Below, one piece after another: positions 8,321 to 17,048 of a stretch of DNA of 57,530 bases (the stretch's first letter is position 1; each line of letters begins with the position of its first letter). The stretch is from Candidatus Bathyarchaeota archaeon (GTDB taxonomy: Archaea > Thermoproteota > Bathyarchaeia > TCS64), in the NCBI GenBank assembly GCA_002726865.1, contig PBSW01000021.1:40266-97795 (forward strand). The letters are read 5' to 3'. The notes under the pieces are model-generated. The model saw only the letters and a list, made by a program, of their open reading frames with translations. It ran no database searches and was not told where the DNA came from. A program made the translations under genes and the position numbers.

Positions 8321-9096
8321 CCCGTCAGGATGGTCCCTGTTACGGGTTCCCCTTTTAGGGCTTTAAGTATCACGTTTGGCTCCGTAGCGTTCACAAATAG
8401 GACATCGATCCCCTCTCGGACCGCCATTCTGGCCTCAGAGATCTTCCCTAGCATACCACCGGTTACATCCGTAGAGAGAGACTTTCCGATATTGGCGAAA
8501 CATTCGACCTTCTCGGATTCCAAACGCTCAATCAACCTCGCTTTGTGGAAAAGTTTAGGGTTAGATGTGAAGATACCATCTACATCGACCCCGAAGATGA
8601 GCTTAGTGGCCTTGAGGGAGACGGCTAGGCGCACGGCGAGCTGGTCCCCTGAGAGGATAGTAAACCCTTTCTTCCTGTCTAGAACTGCATCCCCGAATAT
8701 AAATGGAAGAACACCCTGTACGACGAGCTTGCCCATGATTTCGAGATCAACCTTGGAAATCCTCCCGTCATCTGTGACGATGAAGGACGATGGGCTCACC
8801 GAAATAGCCGGTAGCCCAGTATCTAGGAAAGCATTCACTATTATGGAGTTGAGCTCCACCATGGCCTGGTGAGTCTTAGCGAAACCATGGATCTGCCGAT
8901 CTGAGGTGACCCCATCAGTAATGTCATATTTCTTAGCCATCGGATGGCCGAAGGAGCCCCCGCCATGGACAATAACCACCGGCGTAGGCCAGGCGGCTTT
9001 AATCTCCTCAGCAAGCCTCCGGATATTCCTATAGTCGACCGTGAAATCCTGGTCCTTGATAGTGATCACTGAACCTCCGAGCTTAAGGACCTGCAG
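8317..9096 (-). CDS. Isopentenyl phosphate kinase, with an anomalous start
   Basis: An amino-acid-kinase-fold enzyme that phosphorylates isopentenyl phosphate to IPP, the last step of the archaeal mevalonate branch. It shows VVIVHGGGSFGHPMAKKYDI and the C-terminal VTGGMLGKISEA region. The first ordinary start (GTG 9069) would remove the N-terminal Lys-Gly-Gly-Ser strand. In the same frame, codons just upstream read QVLKLGGS before VITIKDQ, so the true N-terminus lies upstream. That segment is preceded directly by the mvk stop TGA, and the only candidate codon in frame is CTG at 9094-9096, nine bases after AGGAGG. Alternatively, translation begins at an out-of-frame ATG overlapping the mvk stop, with a one-base shift. 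It overlaps fni by four bases. Confidence 0.88.
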   Translation of the reverse strand: MQVLKLGGSVITIKDQDFTVDYRNIRRLAEEIKAAWPTPVVIVHGGGSFGHPMAKKYDITDGVTSDRQIHGFAKTHQAMVELNSIIVNAFLDTGLPAISVSPSSFIVTDDGRISKVDLEIMGKLVVQGVLPFIFGDAVLDRKKGFTILSGDQLAVRLAVSLKATKLIFGVDVDGIFTSNPKLFHKARLIERLESEKVECFANIGKSLSTDVTGGMLGKISEARMAVREGIDVLFVNATEPNVILKALKGEPVTGTILTG

Positions 9097-10080
9097 TCAT
9101 CCCATCCTCCTGACCTTGACCCCTTCATAGCTGATTTTTACAATATGGGGATCCCCCTTTCTTAGGAAGATAGCTTGGCTGACATCCTGTAATTTCTCGG
9201 AGCTGGTGATGGCGATCATGCAGCCACCTCCACCCGCCCCAGTGAGTTTGGCACCGTATGCCCCGGCTCTCCTTGACGCGTGGATGAGGAGTTCCAGCTT
9301 GGCGATGGAGACCCCCATTGAAGAGAGGAGGCCATGGTTGATGTTCATAAGATCCCCGATCTTCGGATAGTCCCTTGCTTTGATTGCATCAAGGCCCCTT
9401 CGAGAAACCTCGCCCATTGAGTCGATGAGTCCGTCTATGAGCTCGGGGTTTCTTTCCCTGAGGGCCATCACATGGGCGATGAGCTTTCGAGTAGAGCGAT
9501 TCCTCCGAGAGTTCCCAATTACAAGAGGGAGCACTCCATTGAAATCGATCCTATCAATGCCAATGCCTTTCTCGAAGCGCAGTATTCCTCCAAACGTGGA
9601 GATGTTGTTGTCCACACCGCTAGGTGTACCATGAACTATCTTCTCTCCCTCATAGGCGATGTCGCAGATCTCTTGCGGTGACAGGTTACCCTTTAGAAGA
9701 GCCCCTGTAGCCGCTACTATAGAGACGCAGATTGCTGCTGAGGAGCCCAGACCAGCGGCTATAGGGATCTCAGAGCGGACGGTGAGGTCCAGCCCTGAAT
9801 GTTTATTGAGGCGTTCCATCGTCGTCCTGGCAGAGACGAGCATAGCCTGGAGCCTCTTCCCCCTCCATTTTGCCCCCACTATAGGATGGTATTTGTTTCC
9901 CTCGAAGTACCCCTCGAATCCTAGGTCGAGGCAGTCGAATTTGATTTTATTATCGTCTCTCTCCTTGGCTGTGATCTTGGCCCTTCGGTCTATGGCAATG
10001 ACGATGGCTGGACCGTTATATACAACGCTGTGCTCTCCAAAAAGTATCACCTTCCCAGGCGCTGTGGCTTCTACAGACAT
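9097..10080 (-). CDS. mvk: Mevalonate kinase
   Basis: A GHMP kinase of 327 residues that phosphorylates mevalonate for isoprenoid synthesis. It has ATAPGKVILFGEHSVVYNG at the N-terminus, the ATP-binding PIAAGLGSSAAICVS motif, HGTPSGVDNNIS, and the C-terminal TGAGGGGCMIAI motif. The start ATG is six bases downstream of the MEMO gene. Its 3' end carries AGGAGG, which positions ribosomes for ipk. Lipid-pathway genes fused into an rpoN/uS2 operon are a familiar archaeal arrangement. Confidence 0.95.
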   Translation of the reverse strand: MSVEATAPGKVILFGEHSVVYNGPAIVIAIDRRAKITAKERDDNKIKFDCLDLGFEGYFEGNKYHPIVGAKWRGKRLQAMLVSARTTMERLNKHSGLDLTVRSEIPIAAGLGSSAAICVSIVAATGALLKGNLSPQEICDIAYEGEKIVHGTPSGVDNNISTFGGILRFEKGIGIDRIDFNGVLPLVIGNSRRNRSTRKLIAHVMALRERNPELIDGLIDSMGEVSRRGLDAIKARDYPKIGDLMNINHGLLSSMGVSIAKLELLIHASRRAGAYGAKLTGAGGGGCMIAITSSEKLQDVSQAIFLRKGDPHIVKISYEGVKVRRMG

Positions 10081-10086
10081 CGCATT

Positions 10087-10929
10087 CTACCTCAAAATCT
10101 TGGCCGAAACGTAGCCCACCACCGCAGACATGTCTCCAGTGATATCCCCGCTAGTGCTATAAGCGAGGACCTGGGTTTTGGTAGCACCCATCTTTTTCGC
10201 TGCGACGAGGGTTGCCGAGACCGGACCGTATCCACACATACTAACCCGTTGGGAATGTACCCAGTATTGGAGGGCCTCCTCGTTCATAGACTCCATCCTC
10301 TTGAGGACTCCAAAATCCTTCCCCTCGGCGGATTCCTTGGTTTCCATATGAGTCAGATCCGTTGAGGCGAGGATTAGGACATCCATCCCTGCGACAGACT
10401 CTGCGATAGCTCTACCAACCACTCTACTGGTGGCAAGATCTTGGTACCTCATGCAGATGGGTACGATCCTCGTCTCCCTGTAAATATACTGTAAGAATGG
10501 GAGCTGGATCTCAATTGAGTGCTCTCTAAAATGGGCAGATTCATCCAGCTCAATGAGGTCAGACGCTTCTGAGATCTCTTTTGCAAGGTGTTTATGGATA
10601 CCAACTTTTCCCATCGGGGTCTCCCAAGCTCCCTCTCCCCATATTGAGACCGGGGATCCCAAGCCAGTATGATTCGGGCCAAGGATAATCACCGCTGAAG
10701 GAGTTTTCTCAGAAGCTAGAGAATAATAACTGTGGGCAGCGATGGGGCCAGAATAGACTAATCCCGCGTGAGGGCAGATGATTCCGATGATCTTCCTCTC
10801 CTCAGCCCCTTTCTGGGGTAATTTACCAGGACCAAGGGGATGGGTGAAGCTTTCCTTGATGGTCTTCTTTAGGTGACCGGGTGATGCGGGGTAAAAGGAT
10901 CCCGCAACCCAAGGTCGCCTGACGCCCAT
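10087..10929 (-). CDS. MEMO family protein
   Basis: This 280-residue protein belongs to the MEMO1/AmmeMemoRadiSam-B family, related in fold to non-haem iron dioxygenases. Visible signatures are VRRPWVAGSFYPASPGHL, IICPHAGLVYSGPIAAHSYY, VIILGPNHTG and LILASTDLTHMET. The conserved His and Asp positions of the putative metal site are present. It is regularly found beside uS2 and mevalonate kinase in archaea, as here, but its archaeal biochemical role is unknown. Confidence 0.92.
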   Translation of the reverse strand: MGVRRPWVAGSFYPASPGHLKKTIKESFTHPLGPGKLPQKGAEERKIIGIICPHAGLVYSGPIAAHSYYSLASEKTPSAVIILGPNHTGLGSPVSIWGEGAWETPMGKVGIHKHLAKEISEASDLIELDESAHFREHSIEIQLPFLQYIYRETRIVPICMRYQDLATSRVVGRAIAESVAGMDVLILASTDLTHMETKESAEGKDFGVLKRMESMNEEALQYWVHSQRVSMCGYGPVSATLVAAKKMGATKTQVLAYSTSGDITGDMSAVVGYVSAKILR

Positions 10930-10937
10930 TGTCTCAC

Positions 10938-11549
10938 CTATAACGTTGATTCAAAATCGTCGATGGAGAACGAAAATTCCTGCTCTGGGGTAAGCTCGTT
11001 GAGCTCCCGTTTAAGCTGCCTCGCGAGGAGCCAGTATGCTATTGCGAGGCTTCTCCTCCCCTTGTTGTTGATGGGGATGGCGAGGTCAACATCAGAGAGG
11101 TTATTGTCGGTGCTGCACAGGGCTATCACAGGGACGCCTACTGCCGTGGCCTCAACCACAATCTGTTTATCGGCGAGGGCATCGGTGACGAGCACCGCTA
11201 CTGGTTCGAAATAGTGGCTATACGTTGGATTGGTGAAGGTCCCCGATGTGAAGCGCCCGATGAGAGGATGCGCGCCGGTCACCTCGCAGAATTTGTGGAC
11301 CGGAAGCCTCCCATACCTCTTGGACGAAGCGACTACTAGTCTCGAGATGTCCATCATGGAGATGAACTTGGCGGCGGTCATGACTCGCTTGTTCATCTTA
11401 TCCATGTCGAGGACAAAAAGGCCGTCTGGTCTCACCTTGTATATGAATTGCACCATGTCATTAGTCTTGACCCTGGTCCCTATATGGACACCCGCGGAAA
11501 GAAGCACCTCTTGAGGAAGCAAGAGGCTATCGCTTTGCTGAATTTCCAT
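10938..11549 (-). CDS. rps2: 30S ribosomal protein uS2
   Basis: Small-subunit ribosomal protein uS2, 203 residues. It opens with LLPQEVLLSAGVHIGTR and contains VRPDGLFVLDMDKMNKRV, HPLIGRFTSGTFTNP and the family signature VPVIALCSTDNNLSDVDLAI, followed by NNKGRRSLAIAYWLLARQ. It begins two bases after the rpoN stop and precedes the MEMO gene. Confidence 0.97.
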   Translation of the reverse strand: MEIQQSDSLLLPQEVLLSAGVHIGTRVKTNDMVQFIYKVRPDGLFVLDMDKMNKRVMTAAKFISMMDISRLVVASSKRYGRLPVHKFCEVTGAHPLIGRFTSGTFTNPTYSHYFEPVAVLVTDALADKQIVVEATAVGVPVIALCSTDNNLSDVDLAIPINNKGRRSLAIAYWLLARQLKRELNELTPEQEFSFSIDDFESTL

Positions 11550-11551
11550 AT

Positions 11552-11779
11552 TTAACGTTCGCCTCTGATATCGACAATCTCTTTAGTATTGTGGAACAAT
11601 AGTATATCGTTTATGAGGTCCACGTGAGAAAGCAGTATCCTCCTGCAACAGTACCTCTCGACTCCTAGGTCATCGAGGACCTTCTTGGGGTGCTCTCCGG
11701 TGGCCACCTTCTTGGAGTAGGGCTCCCATTTGTCCCCAACAAGTTTGCCGCAGGAGAAGCATCTGACTGGTATGATCAT
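11552..11779 (-). CDS. rpoN: DNA-directed RNA polymerase subunit N (Rpb10 homologue)
   Basis: A 75-residue zinc-binding subunit of archaeal RNA polymerase. It starts [18 protein letters not shown], with the first CxxC, and has the paired [15 protein letters not shown] signature, so four Cys bind zinc. It is the first gene of the minus-strand run to fni and is preceded by a TATA-like element. Confidence 0.97.
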   Translation of the reverse strand: MIIPVRCFSCGKLVGDKWEPYSKKVATGEHPKKVLDDLGVERYCCRRILLSHVDLINDILLFHNTKEIVDIRGER

Positions 11780-11815
11780 TCTATTTTTCAGCCTTTGATT
11801 TCATCACGCGCAAGA

Positions 11816-11825
11816 GGTTTAAAGC
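11816..11825 (-). promoter_or_regulatory. TATA-box-like promoter of the rpoN-uS2-mevalonate operon
   Basis: Read on the minus strand this is GCTTTAAACC, about 40 bases upstream of the rpoN ATG. That placement is consistent with a short leader. No other comparable element interrupts the genes down to fni. Confidence 0.5.
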
Positions 11826-12011
11826 CTATTCAACTCCGTTTTGAGGAGAATTCGGCTCATGATTTCTTCTCGGCGCACCTGACATTCTACAGATGCTCCA
11901 GATATAAAGGTTGATATGAGCCTGAAAAAAATAACTATATGAAGAAAATACTTCAAAATGAATTCCTTGCATCTAGTTTTGGTTGGGTTAGGTTAGATAC
12001 CAAAATATTAT

Positions 12012-12332
12012 TTAAATTGATAGTTTCAATGACTTGATGGTCCCCGAAGCGCCCATCACTCTTACTGCCACTTCTTGGTTAGATATCTCTGTAATCAGCG
12101 CAAGGACGGCCCTCATCTCCCACATGTGGCTCCGACGGCATCGAATGATTCCTATGCTTGTTTCCTCGTTGTACTCCACAAGTCTCGGCTGGAGCAAAGA
12201 CACGCCAAAATCACCAAATAGCCCTTTGACGGCTTGATAAAGTGTATAAGAAACCTCCTGTTCCGAGTAGGAATCCTCGCCTTCAACGGAGATGGCTAAG
12301 TACCGTTTCCCGATACTCCTCACTGGCATCAT
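12012..12332 (-). CDS. rnp2: Ribonuclease P protein component 2 (Pop5)
   Basis: A 106-residue Pop5/Rpp14-family protein that binds RNase P RNA together with Rpp30 for tRNA 5' maturation. It reads RYLAISVEGEDSYSEQEV near the N-terminus and GIIRCRRSHMWEMRAVLALI in the core, a conserved Pop5 element. The start ATG overlaps the end of rnp3 by four bases, and the Rpp30-Pop5 order is standard in archaea. Confidence 0.9.
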   Translation of the reverse strand: MMPVRSIGKRYLAISVEGEDSYSEQEVSYTLYQAVKGLFGDFGVSLLQPRLVEYNEETSIGIIRCRRSHMWEMRAVLALITEISNQEVAVRVMGASGTIKSLKLSI

Positions 12333-13033
12333 CGGACCTCCTTTACGCCTGGGCTGATGAAGCCTAGCCTGAGTTTCTCTCGGTTTCTTTCCAATATAAT
12401 TCGGGGGATCTCAGATACAGCATCGAGGCCTTTGTCCTTAGAGATTCCAAGGAGGTTGGTGATCGAAGCTATGGCTCGAGGCTCCCGCATTTGGAGAGGA
12501 GATCCAGCTCCACTCGAAACCACCATGGGCACACCCTCATGTATCGCGTTCGAGATGTCCCGTTTTAGGTCTATCAGGAACCTTGCTCTGTCGACGCTTG
12601 GTTCAAGCAAGTCGGAGAGGCAAATCTCATAGGCGCAGTTAGATTTTGAAGCAAGAGCTGCTCCCTGACGGTCTAAACCTACCCGACTCTTATTGGTTCT
12701 TAGGGGGGGAAAGGTGAGAATATCAACCCGGTGATCCTTTGCTGCCTGCCTTGATACAGTTTTGTTTTCGCAACAGACGGCTATGATCTCGAATTTTCTG
12801 CGGACACGCCGGAGGGCCTTGGATAACTCGTTGGTGCTCCTAGGCCTCAGGTCGATCCTATTCGAGAGATCAATACCCACAGACAAGGCTTTGTTTCTCA
12901 TCATCTGCGGTTGAGGTCTCTCAGATGATAGAGTGATGCCTTTGAACCCCAGCTTTGAAGCAAGTTCCAGCATCTCAGTGAGAACTCGGGTATCACCTGG
13001 GTCCCGGATGTTGAGATCGACGAATCGCCTCAC
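12329..13033 (-). CDS. rnp3: Ribonuclease P protein component 3 (Rpp30)
   Basis: A TIM-barrel RNase P subunit of 234 residues. MRRFVDLNIRD opens the barrel, GFKGITLSS follows, and there are Rpp30-type strands such as VDILTFPPLRTNKSRVGLD and GVPMVVSSGAGSPLQMREPR. It overlaps the upstream exosome-associated gene and the downstream Pop5 gene by four bases each, indicating one translationally coupled operon. It would act with Pop5 on tRNA precursors. Confidence 0.9.
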   Translation of the reverse strand: MRRFVDLNIRDPGDTRVLTEMLELASKLGFKGITLSSERPQPQMMRNKALSVGIDLSNRIDLRPRSTNELSKALRRVRRKFEIIAVCCENKTVSRQAAKDHRVDILTFPPLRTNKSRVGLDRQGAALASKSNCAYEICLSDLLEPSVDRARFLIDLKRDISNAIHEGVPMVVSSGAGSPLQMREPRAIASITNLLGISKDKGLDAVSEIPRIILERNREKLRLGFISPGVKEVR

Positions 13034-13500
13034 GTCGGTGAGTCCTCCAGAATCATAGTGTGGATAACTTCGCGGACATACTCTGCTCGGTCCCTCCCGT
13101 GGGGTAACCTGAGCCTGAACTTCATTTTCACCGGATCTGTCTCCAACAGGCAGATCTTGCCCAGATATGCGTTTTGCTTATCAAGTCGAATATGGAAGTT
13201 TCCTCCCTCATCTAACCTCTCCTCTAGCTCGTCCAGCAGTCTTTGCTGGTCAAGGGATGAAAGCTCCTGCACCACTCTCCAGAGGACCCCGGTCGCCCCT
13301 TTCTTCGTTCGTATCTTTCCCGATACGATAGTGATAGGATCTCCGTGATATCCTTTTAGCGTATTCCTCGTGAGCCAGAGGTCCTGGTTTCCCTCCGGGA
13401 GAAGGTTCTTCATAGCCTTTTCAACCTTCTCTTCGTCCTCCGTGGCGTGAGAAAAAGTGTAGATCTCAATCTCCCTGATCAAGTTTATGGGGATAATCAT
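13030..13500 (-). CDS. Predicted exosome-associated RNA-binding protein (COG1325 type)
   Basis: A 156-residue protein with IEIYTFSHATEDEEKVEKAM near the N-terminus and LTRNTLKGYHGDPITIVSG, then FHIRLDKQNAYLGKICL. These match the archaeal RNA-binding family annotated as a predicted exosome subunit, usually found beside RNase P or exosome genes. It heads the operon with rnp3 and rnp2. Its role is inferred from context; no catalytic motif is visible. Confidence 0.8.
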   Translation of the reverse strand: MIIPINLIREIEIYTFSHATEDEEKVEKAMKNLLPEGNQDLWLTRNTLKGYHGDPITIVSGKIRTKKGATGVLWRVVQELSSLDQQRLLDELEERLDEGGNFHIRLDKQNAYLGKICLLETDPVKMKFRLRLPHGRDRAEYVREVIHTMILEDSPT

Positions 13501-13699
13501 AGGACCGTCGCTCCTTAACTAGCGGGTATTGCAGTATGCTGGAATAAATCTTCTCTGGCGATAGCCTGTATTTTTACCCGAAGTCGGATATTCAGGAAGA
13601 GCATACCTAGAGATAACACGCAGAAGATTTGGATCCAATACAAACCGTTATATCAGCAACAATTTTTTAACTAATGATGCGTTTTCTCTGTTCATTGTT

Positions 13700-13794
13700 G
13701 CGGCCGTGGCTCAGCATGGATAGAGCGTGGGTCTTCGGATAGATTTCTAGGAGACAACCCAATGTCGCGGGTTCGAATCCTGCCGGCCGCGCCA
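13700..13794 (+). tRNA. tRNA-Arg (anticodon UCG) with a 17-base intron
   Basis: The acceptor stem GCGGCCG pairs with CGGCCGC. The D arm is GCTC/GAGC, the anticodon stem TGGGT pairs with ACCCA, and the T arm is GCGGG-TTCGAAT-CCTGC. The anticodon TCG is at 13735-13737. An intron occupies 13739-13755, between positions 37 and 38, the canonical archaeal site. CCA is encoded at 13792-13794 after discriminator G. A TTTTTTAACTA element about 35 bases upstream may be the promoter. Confidence 0.93.
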
Positions 13795-14182
13795 CCTTTA
13801 CGCACGTACTAAAAATAGGTAAGATCATTAGATTGTTGTTTAAACCTTAAAATCGCGTGCGCGGCGCCGATGAAAATAACCGGTCACCATATCCGTATAA
13901 TATTGTACACGCGGTCCACTAGAGGGACTCAGTAGACCTGGAGCATATGCCCGTTCAAACCCTCGACCGCCCTTAGATATCAAATCTGAGTCACTGAGAT
14001 TCCTACACTCACAGCGAGGGGGATCAGATATTTACGGGTAAGAGGAGTAGTGAACATCTACGTCAACCTGTTCGGTATAGGGCACGGCTAAGGATCAGTG
14101 CGGGATCTTTGATCTCCTTATTCAACAAATAACGGGCGCGTATTCACTGTTTAGTAACAGAGGATTACTAATAGGTTGAGAT
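13795..14182. other. Intergenic region with a possible decayed tRNA-like segment
   Basis: No gene is visible over nearly 390 bases. At 13911-13970 the ends GCGGTC and GACCGC can pair and enclose CGTTCAAACCC, reminiscent of a T arm, but the T stem does not pair and only 60 bases lie between, so at best it is a tRNA relic. A GC-rich patch CGCGTGCGCGGCGCC occurs near 13855. Confidence 0.3.
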
Positions 14183-15238
14183 CTACTCTGCCTTGAGGAG
14201 CCTGACGGAGGATGCCTTGAATGTAAGGTAAACTTCCTGACCTGCGTTGAGACCCATCTCTTTGAGTGACCTCCTCGTAATCTGGACTGTAAAGACGACG
14301 CCGACATCCACTCTAATCCTGAAGATGTCATCGATCTCTTCGACCATTATTATCTTCCCTTGCAAGTTATTCCGAGCACTAGATACCATGATTCTTTTCG
14401 AGATGAGGATATCCTCTGGCATCACATCAATGGTGGTTCTACCCTCTGTACTAAATGCCCCGACTATTTCAACACCATTCACCATGATATGTGAGACCCC
14501 ATTAACCCTCTTTGAGTGACCGGTGAAGACGTTCTCAGTCCTCACGAACCTTGCCATATCGGTTGATGGATTTAACATGAGGTCTCGGGTCGAGCCGACT
14601 TCGACGATCTGACCACCGCTTAGTAAGACCACCCTATCAGAAAGATTCCTAGCGATCTCAATATCATGGGTAGCGAACACAACTGTGATATCTGGTCTCT
14701 TCCTTAACCCATGAATCAAGTTCTTAACGATCTCAAGACTCTCAGGGTCCAAGTTGACAGTGGGTTCGTCGAGGAGCAGGAGGTCTGTCTCCAGAACTAA
14801 TGCCCTGGCGATCGAGAGCCTCTGCTTTTCGCCTCCGGAAAGGCTCTTTGCTTTTCTCTTTGCCAGGACGTGAAGCCCTAACGTATAGAGGGCTTCAGAC
14901 ACTCGCACCTCTACCTCATCTCTTGGGAGACCTCTCTGCCTGAGTCCGTAAGCTATATTATCAAAAACGCTACCTCTGAGAACGACTGGTCGTTGGAACA
15001 CGAGGGTCGCCCTCTTCCTCCACCCCCCAATTTCGTCAAAGTCAAACTTCTTCCCCTTGAACAGAACTTTCCCTCCAGTTGGTTGCTCGAGCGCGGCAAT
15101 TATTCTCAAGAGAGTCGATTTCCCTGAACCATTTGGCCCTAAAACCGTGATCACTTCACCCTTCCGGATCTTGAGAGATATGTCTCGTAGGGCTTCTGTC
15201 TCTCCATATCTTTTGTATACGCCCCAGAGCTCCATCAT
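14183..15238 (-). CDS. tupC: Tungstate/molybdate ABC transporter ATP-binding protein
   Basis: The ATPase of the oxyanion importer. It has Walker A GPNGSGKST, signature LSGGEKQRLSIARAL and Walker B LLLLDEPTVNLDP, followed by a C-terminal molbindin/TOBE-like domain (GKIIMVEEIDDIFRIRVDVG, FTVQITRRSL) that senses or binds oxyanion. A GTG at 15250 extends the frame, but ATG 15238, just after the tupB stop, gives the family start MELWGVYKRYGE. It is the last gene of tupABC. Substrate choice between tungstate and molybdate follows from TupA, not from this subunit. Confidence 0.9.
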   Translation of the reverse strand: MMELWGVYKRYGETEALRDISLKIRKGEVITVLGPNGSGKSTLLRIIAALEQPTGGKVLFKGKKFDFDEIGGWRKRATLVFQRPVVLRGSVFDNIAYGLRQRGLPRDEVEVRVSEALYTLGLHVLAKRKAKSLSGGEKQRLSIARALVLETDLLLLDEPTVNLDPESLEIVKNLIHGLRKRPDITVVFATHDIEIARNLSDRVVLLSGGQIVEVGSTRDLMLNPSTDMARFVRTENVFTGHSKRVNGVSHIMVNGVEIVGAFSTEGRTTIDVMPEDILISKRIMVSSARNNLQGKIIMVEEIDDIFRIRVDVGVVFTVQITRRSLKEMGLNAGQEVYLTFKASSVRLLKAE

Positions 15239-15240
15239 CC

Positions 15241-15942
15241 CTAAAGCCACCTTTGGGCGATGTAGAGAAGGGCGTTCATAACGCCCACTATACCGATAAG
15301 TACGACGGTTAAGGAAATTCCTAGGGGGATCGCTCCCCTCCCCGTCTCTAGAGCGATCACAGTAGTGAGGACTCGGGTAGCCCCCCGTATATTTCCTCCT
15401 AGCATGAGGGCAACACCCAACTCTGCGATCGCCCTGTTGAAGCTAGCCGATATCGAGAGGAGTATGCCCCCCATGGATTCCCCGAGGACCGTGAGGTTGG
15501 CCTTCAGCTCTGACGCTCCTAACGTGAGTGCAAGTCTCTTGATATCAGGATCAACGGTCTCAACGGTCGCCGCTAATAGGCTCACTAGGATTGGAGTAAT
15601 CAGGACGGACTGGCCGAGGATGATTGCTGAGGGTGTGTAGAGTAACTGGAGGCTGCCAAGAGGCCCCGATCTTGATAGAATGAGATAGAACAGGAGCCCA
15701 ATGGCGACTGCTGGCACCCCCATTATAGCGTTGAATACACCTTTGAGGAATTGTCTTCCTTTGAAGCTCCCTAGACCTAAAAAGACGCCGAAAGGAATCG
15801 ACCAACATGAGGCTAGAACTGTGGCGAGGCCAGAGACGGTGATAGCCCTGAAGGTTATTTCGATGAGTCCTCTGTCACCGGTCATTATCAGAGTAAAGGC
15901 CTCTTTGAGGCCCTGAAGTAAAATGGAGGTTACAGGGGGCAC
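15241..15942 (-). CDS. tupB: Tungstate-type ABC transporter permease
   Basis: A 233-residue inner-membrane permease with about six hydrophobic segments and the EAA-type loop ALTLGASELKANLTVLGESMGGIL. The C-terminal GGNIRGATRVLTTVIALETGRG matches TupB. The start is GTG at 15942, shortly after an AAGGA element. It lies between the binding protein and the ATPase, and its end abuts tupC, so the three are co-expressed. Confidence 0.9.
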   Translation of the reverse strand: MPPVTSILLQGLKEAFTLIMTGDRGLIEITFRAITVSGLATVLASCWSIPFGVFLGLGSFKGRQFLKGVFNAIMGVPAVAIGLLFYLILSRSGPLGSLQLLYTPSAIILGQSVLITPILVSLLAATVETVDPDIKRLALTLGASELKANLTVLGESMGGILLSISASFNRAIAELGVALMLGGNIRGATRVLTTVIALETGRGAIPLGISLTVVLIGIVGVMNALLYIAQRWL

Positions 15943-15979
15943 TTCCTTTTACTGATTTTGTATCCTTGGTCCATTTGGC

Positions 15980-16984
15980 TCACCCGTAGAGATTGATATC
16001 CCCTCGACGATATTCTGGGGGGCATTCCGATCCCATAAAGAATGCGGCTTCCTCTATCCACCTTGTTACTTTAGGATCGGATTCTGTCTCCAGCAACTTT
16101 AAGGCGGGGTTGAATAGGCTCCTACCATAGTGCTCCAGACCGTATTCGCCGATGATGGCTTGCCCCTGCTCCGAGATAAGAAACTTGATGAATGCCATAG
16201 CACTCACAAACTCGGCATTCATGACTGTATCCGGGTTCACGGCAATGGCGCTGTAGACATTGAGGAGACTCGGAACCGACTCCACCATTACCTCCAGACT
16301 CAGGATGCCAGCCTCCCCGTACTTTAAATAGGTCCCCATGTCGGTGATGGTGTATCCATGCTTCTCCTCGGCGATCTGGAGCGTCTTCCCCATCCCTGTG
16401 CCGGCCTGTAGGTACCAAGACTCCTCGCTCAGCTCCGAGTCATCGAAGCCCGCCATAATCCAGAGCTTCACTTCCTTCGAATGTGTCCCAGAGTTGTCAC
16501 CTCTGGAGACCCAAACGGACTCGCCGTTTCTTCCTCTTCCTACAAGAGTCTTCATTGCTTCTGGCGTGTCCATTCCCCTGATTCTAGCTGGGTCATCGGG
16601 AGGTCCGACAATGGTGAAATAGTTATAGGCAATGATTTTCCGGTTGACACCAAAACCTTCTTTCATGAACTCCTGTTCTTTGCCGGGGGCATGGACTAAG
16701 ATCATATCCGCGTCGCCCCTCTTCGCATGAGCAATCGCTAGACCCGTCCCAACAGAAATAAAGTGGAGATCTATCCGGTGCTTCTCCTCGAAGGCGTCCT
16801 CGATCAGGTCGATGACCCCCGTATCATAGAGACTTGTGGTAGTAGAAACGATAAGGTGGCTAGTTTTGGCTCTGGGCCATACGACATAAGTCACCCCAAC
16901 GAGGGTTATTAGGAGACCCACAATTATGATCGTCCTAGTCCTCTTGAGCTCAGTAAATATATACAACTCGATGTGTTCATCCAT
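15980..16984 (-). CDS. tupA: Tungstate-binding lipoprotein-like/anchored receptor TupA
   Basis: The periplasm-side oxyanion receptor of 334 residues. After a short N-terminal cytoplasmic tail and a hydrophobic anchor (TIIIVGLLITLVGVTYVVW), it reads LIVSTTTSLYDTGVID, the TTTS anion-binding signature of TupA. VSRGDNSGTHSKEV and WYLQAGTGMGKTL are also TupA-typical. No Cys lipobox is visible, so anchoring is by the N-terminal helix. The gene is divergent from moaA, 64 bases away, and a TTAAAA element 15-22 bases upstream of the ATG implies a nearly leaderless transcript. TupA proteins favour tungstate over molybdate, so a tungsten enzyme is likely in the cell. Confidence 0.9.
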   Translation of the reverse strand: MDEHIELYIFTELKRTRTIIIVGLLITLVGVTYVVWPRAKTSHLIVSTTTSLYDTGVIDLIEDAFEEKHRIDLHFISVGTGLAIAHAKRGDADMILVHAPGKEQEFMKEGFGVNRKIIAYNYFTIVGPPDDPARIRGMDTPEAMKTLVGRGRNGESVWVSRGDNSGTHSKEVKLWIMAGFDDSELSEESWYLQAGTGMGKTLQIAEEKHGYTITDMGTYLKYGEAGILSLEVMVESVPSLLNVYSAIAVNPDTVMNAEFVSAMAFIKFLISEQGQAIIGEYGLEHYGRSLFNPALKLLETESDPKVTRWIEEAAFFMGSECPPEYRRGDINLYG

Positions 16985-17048
16985 GCATATCGTTTTAAGC
17001 TTTCGGCCCGAATGACTCCGCAGACAGCAGAAACGGAGACCTCAGGAG

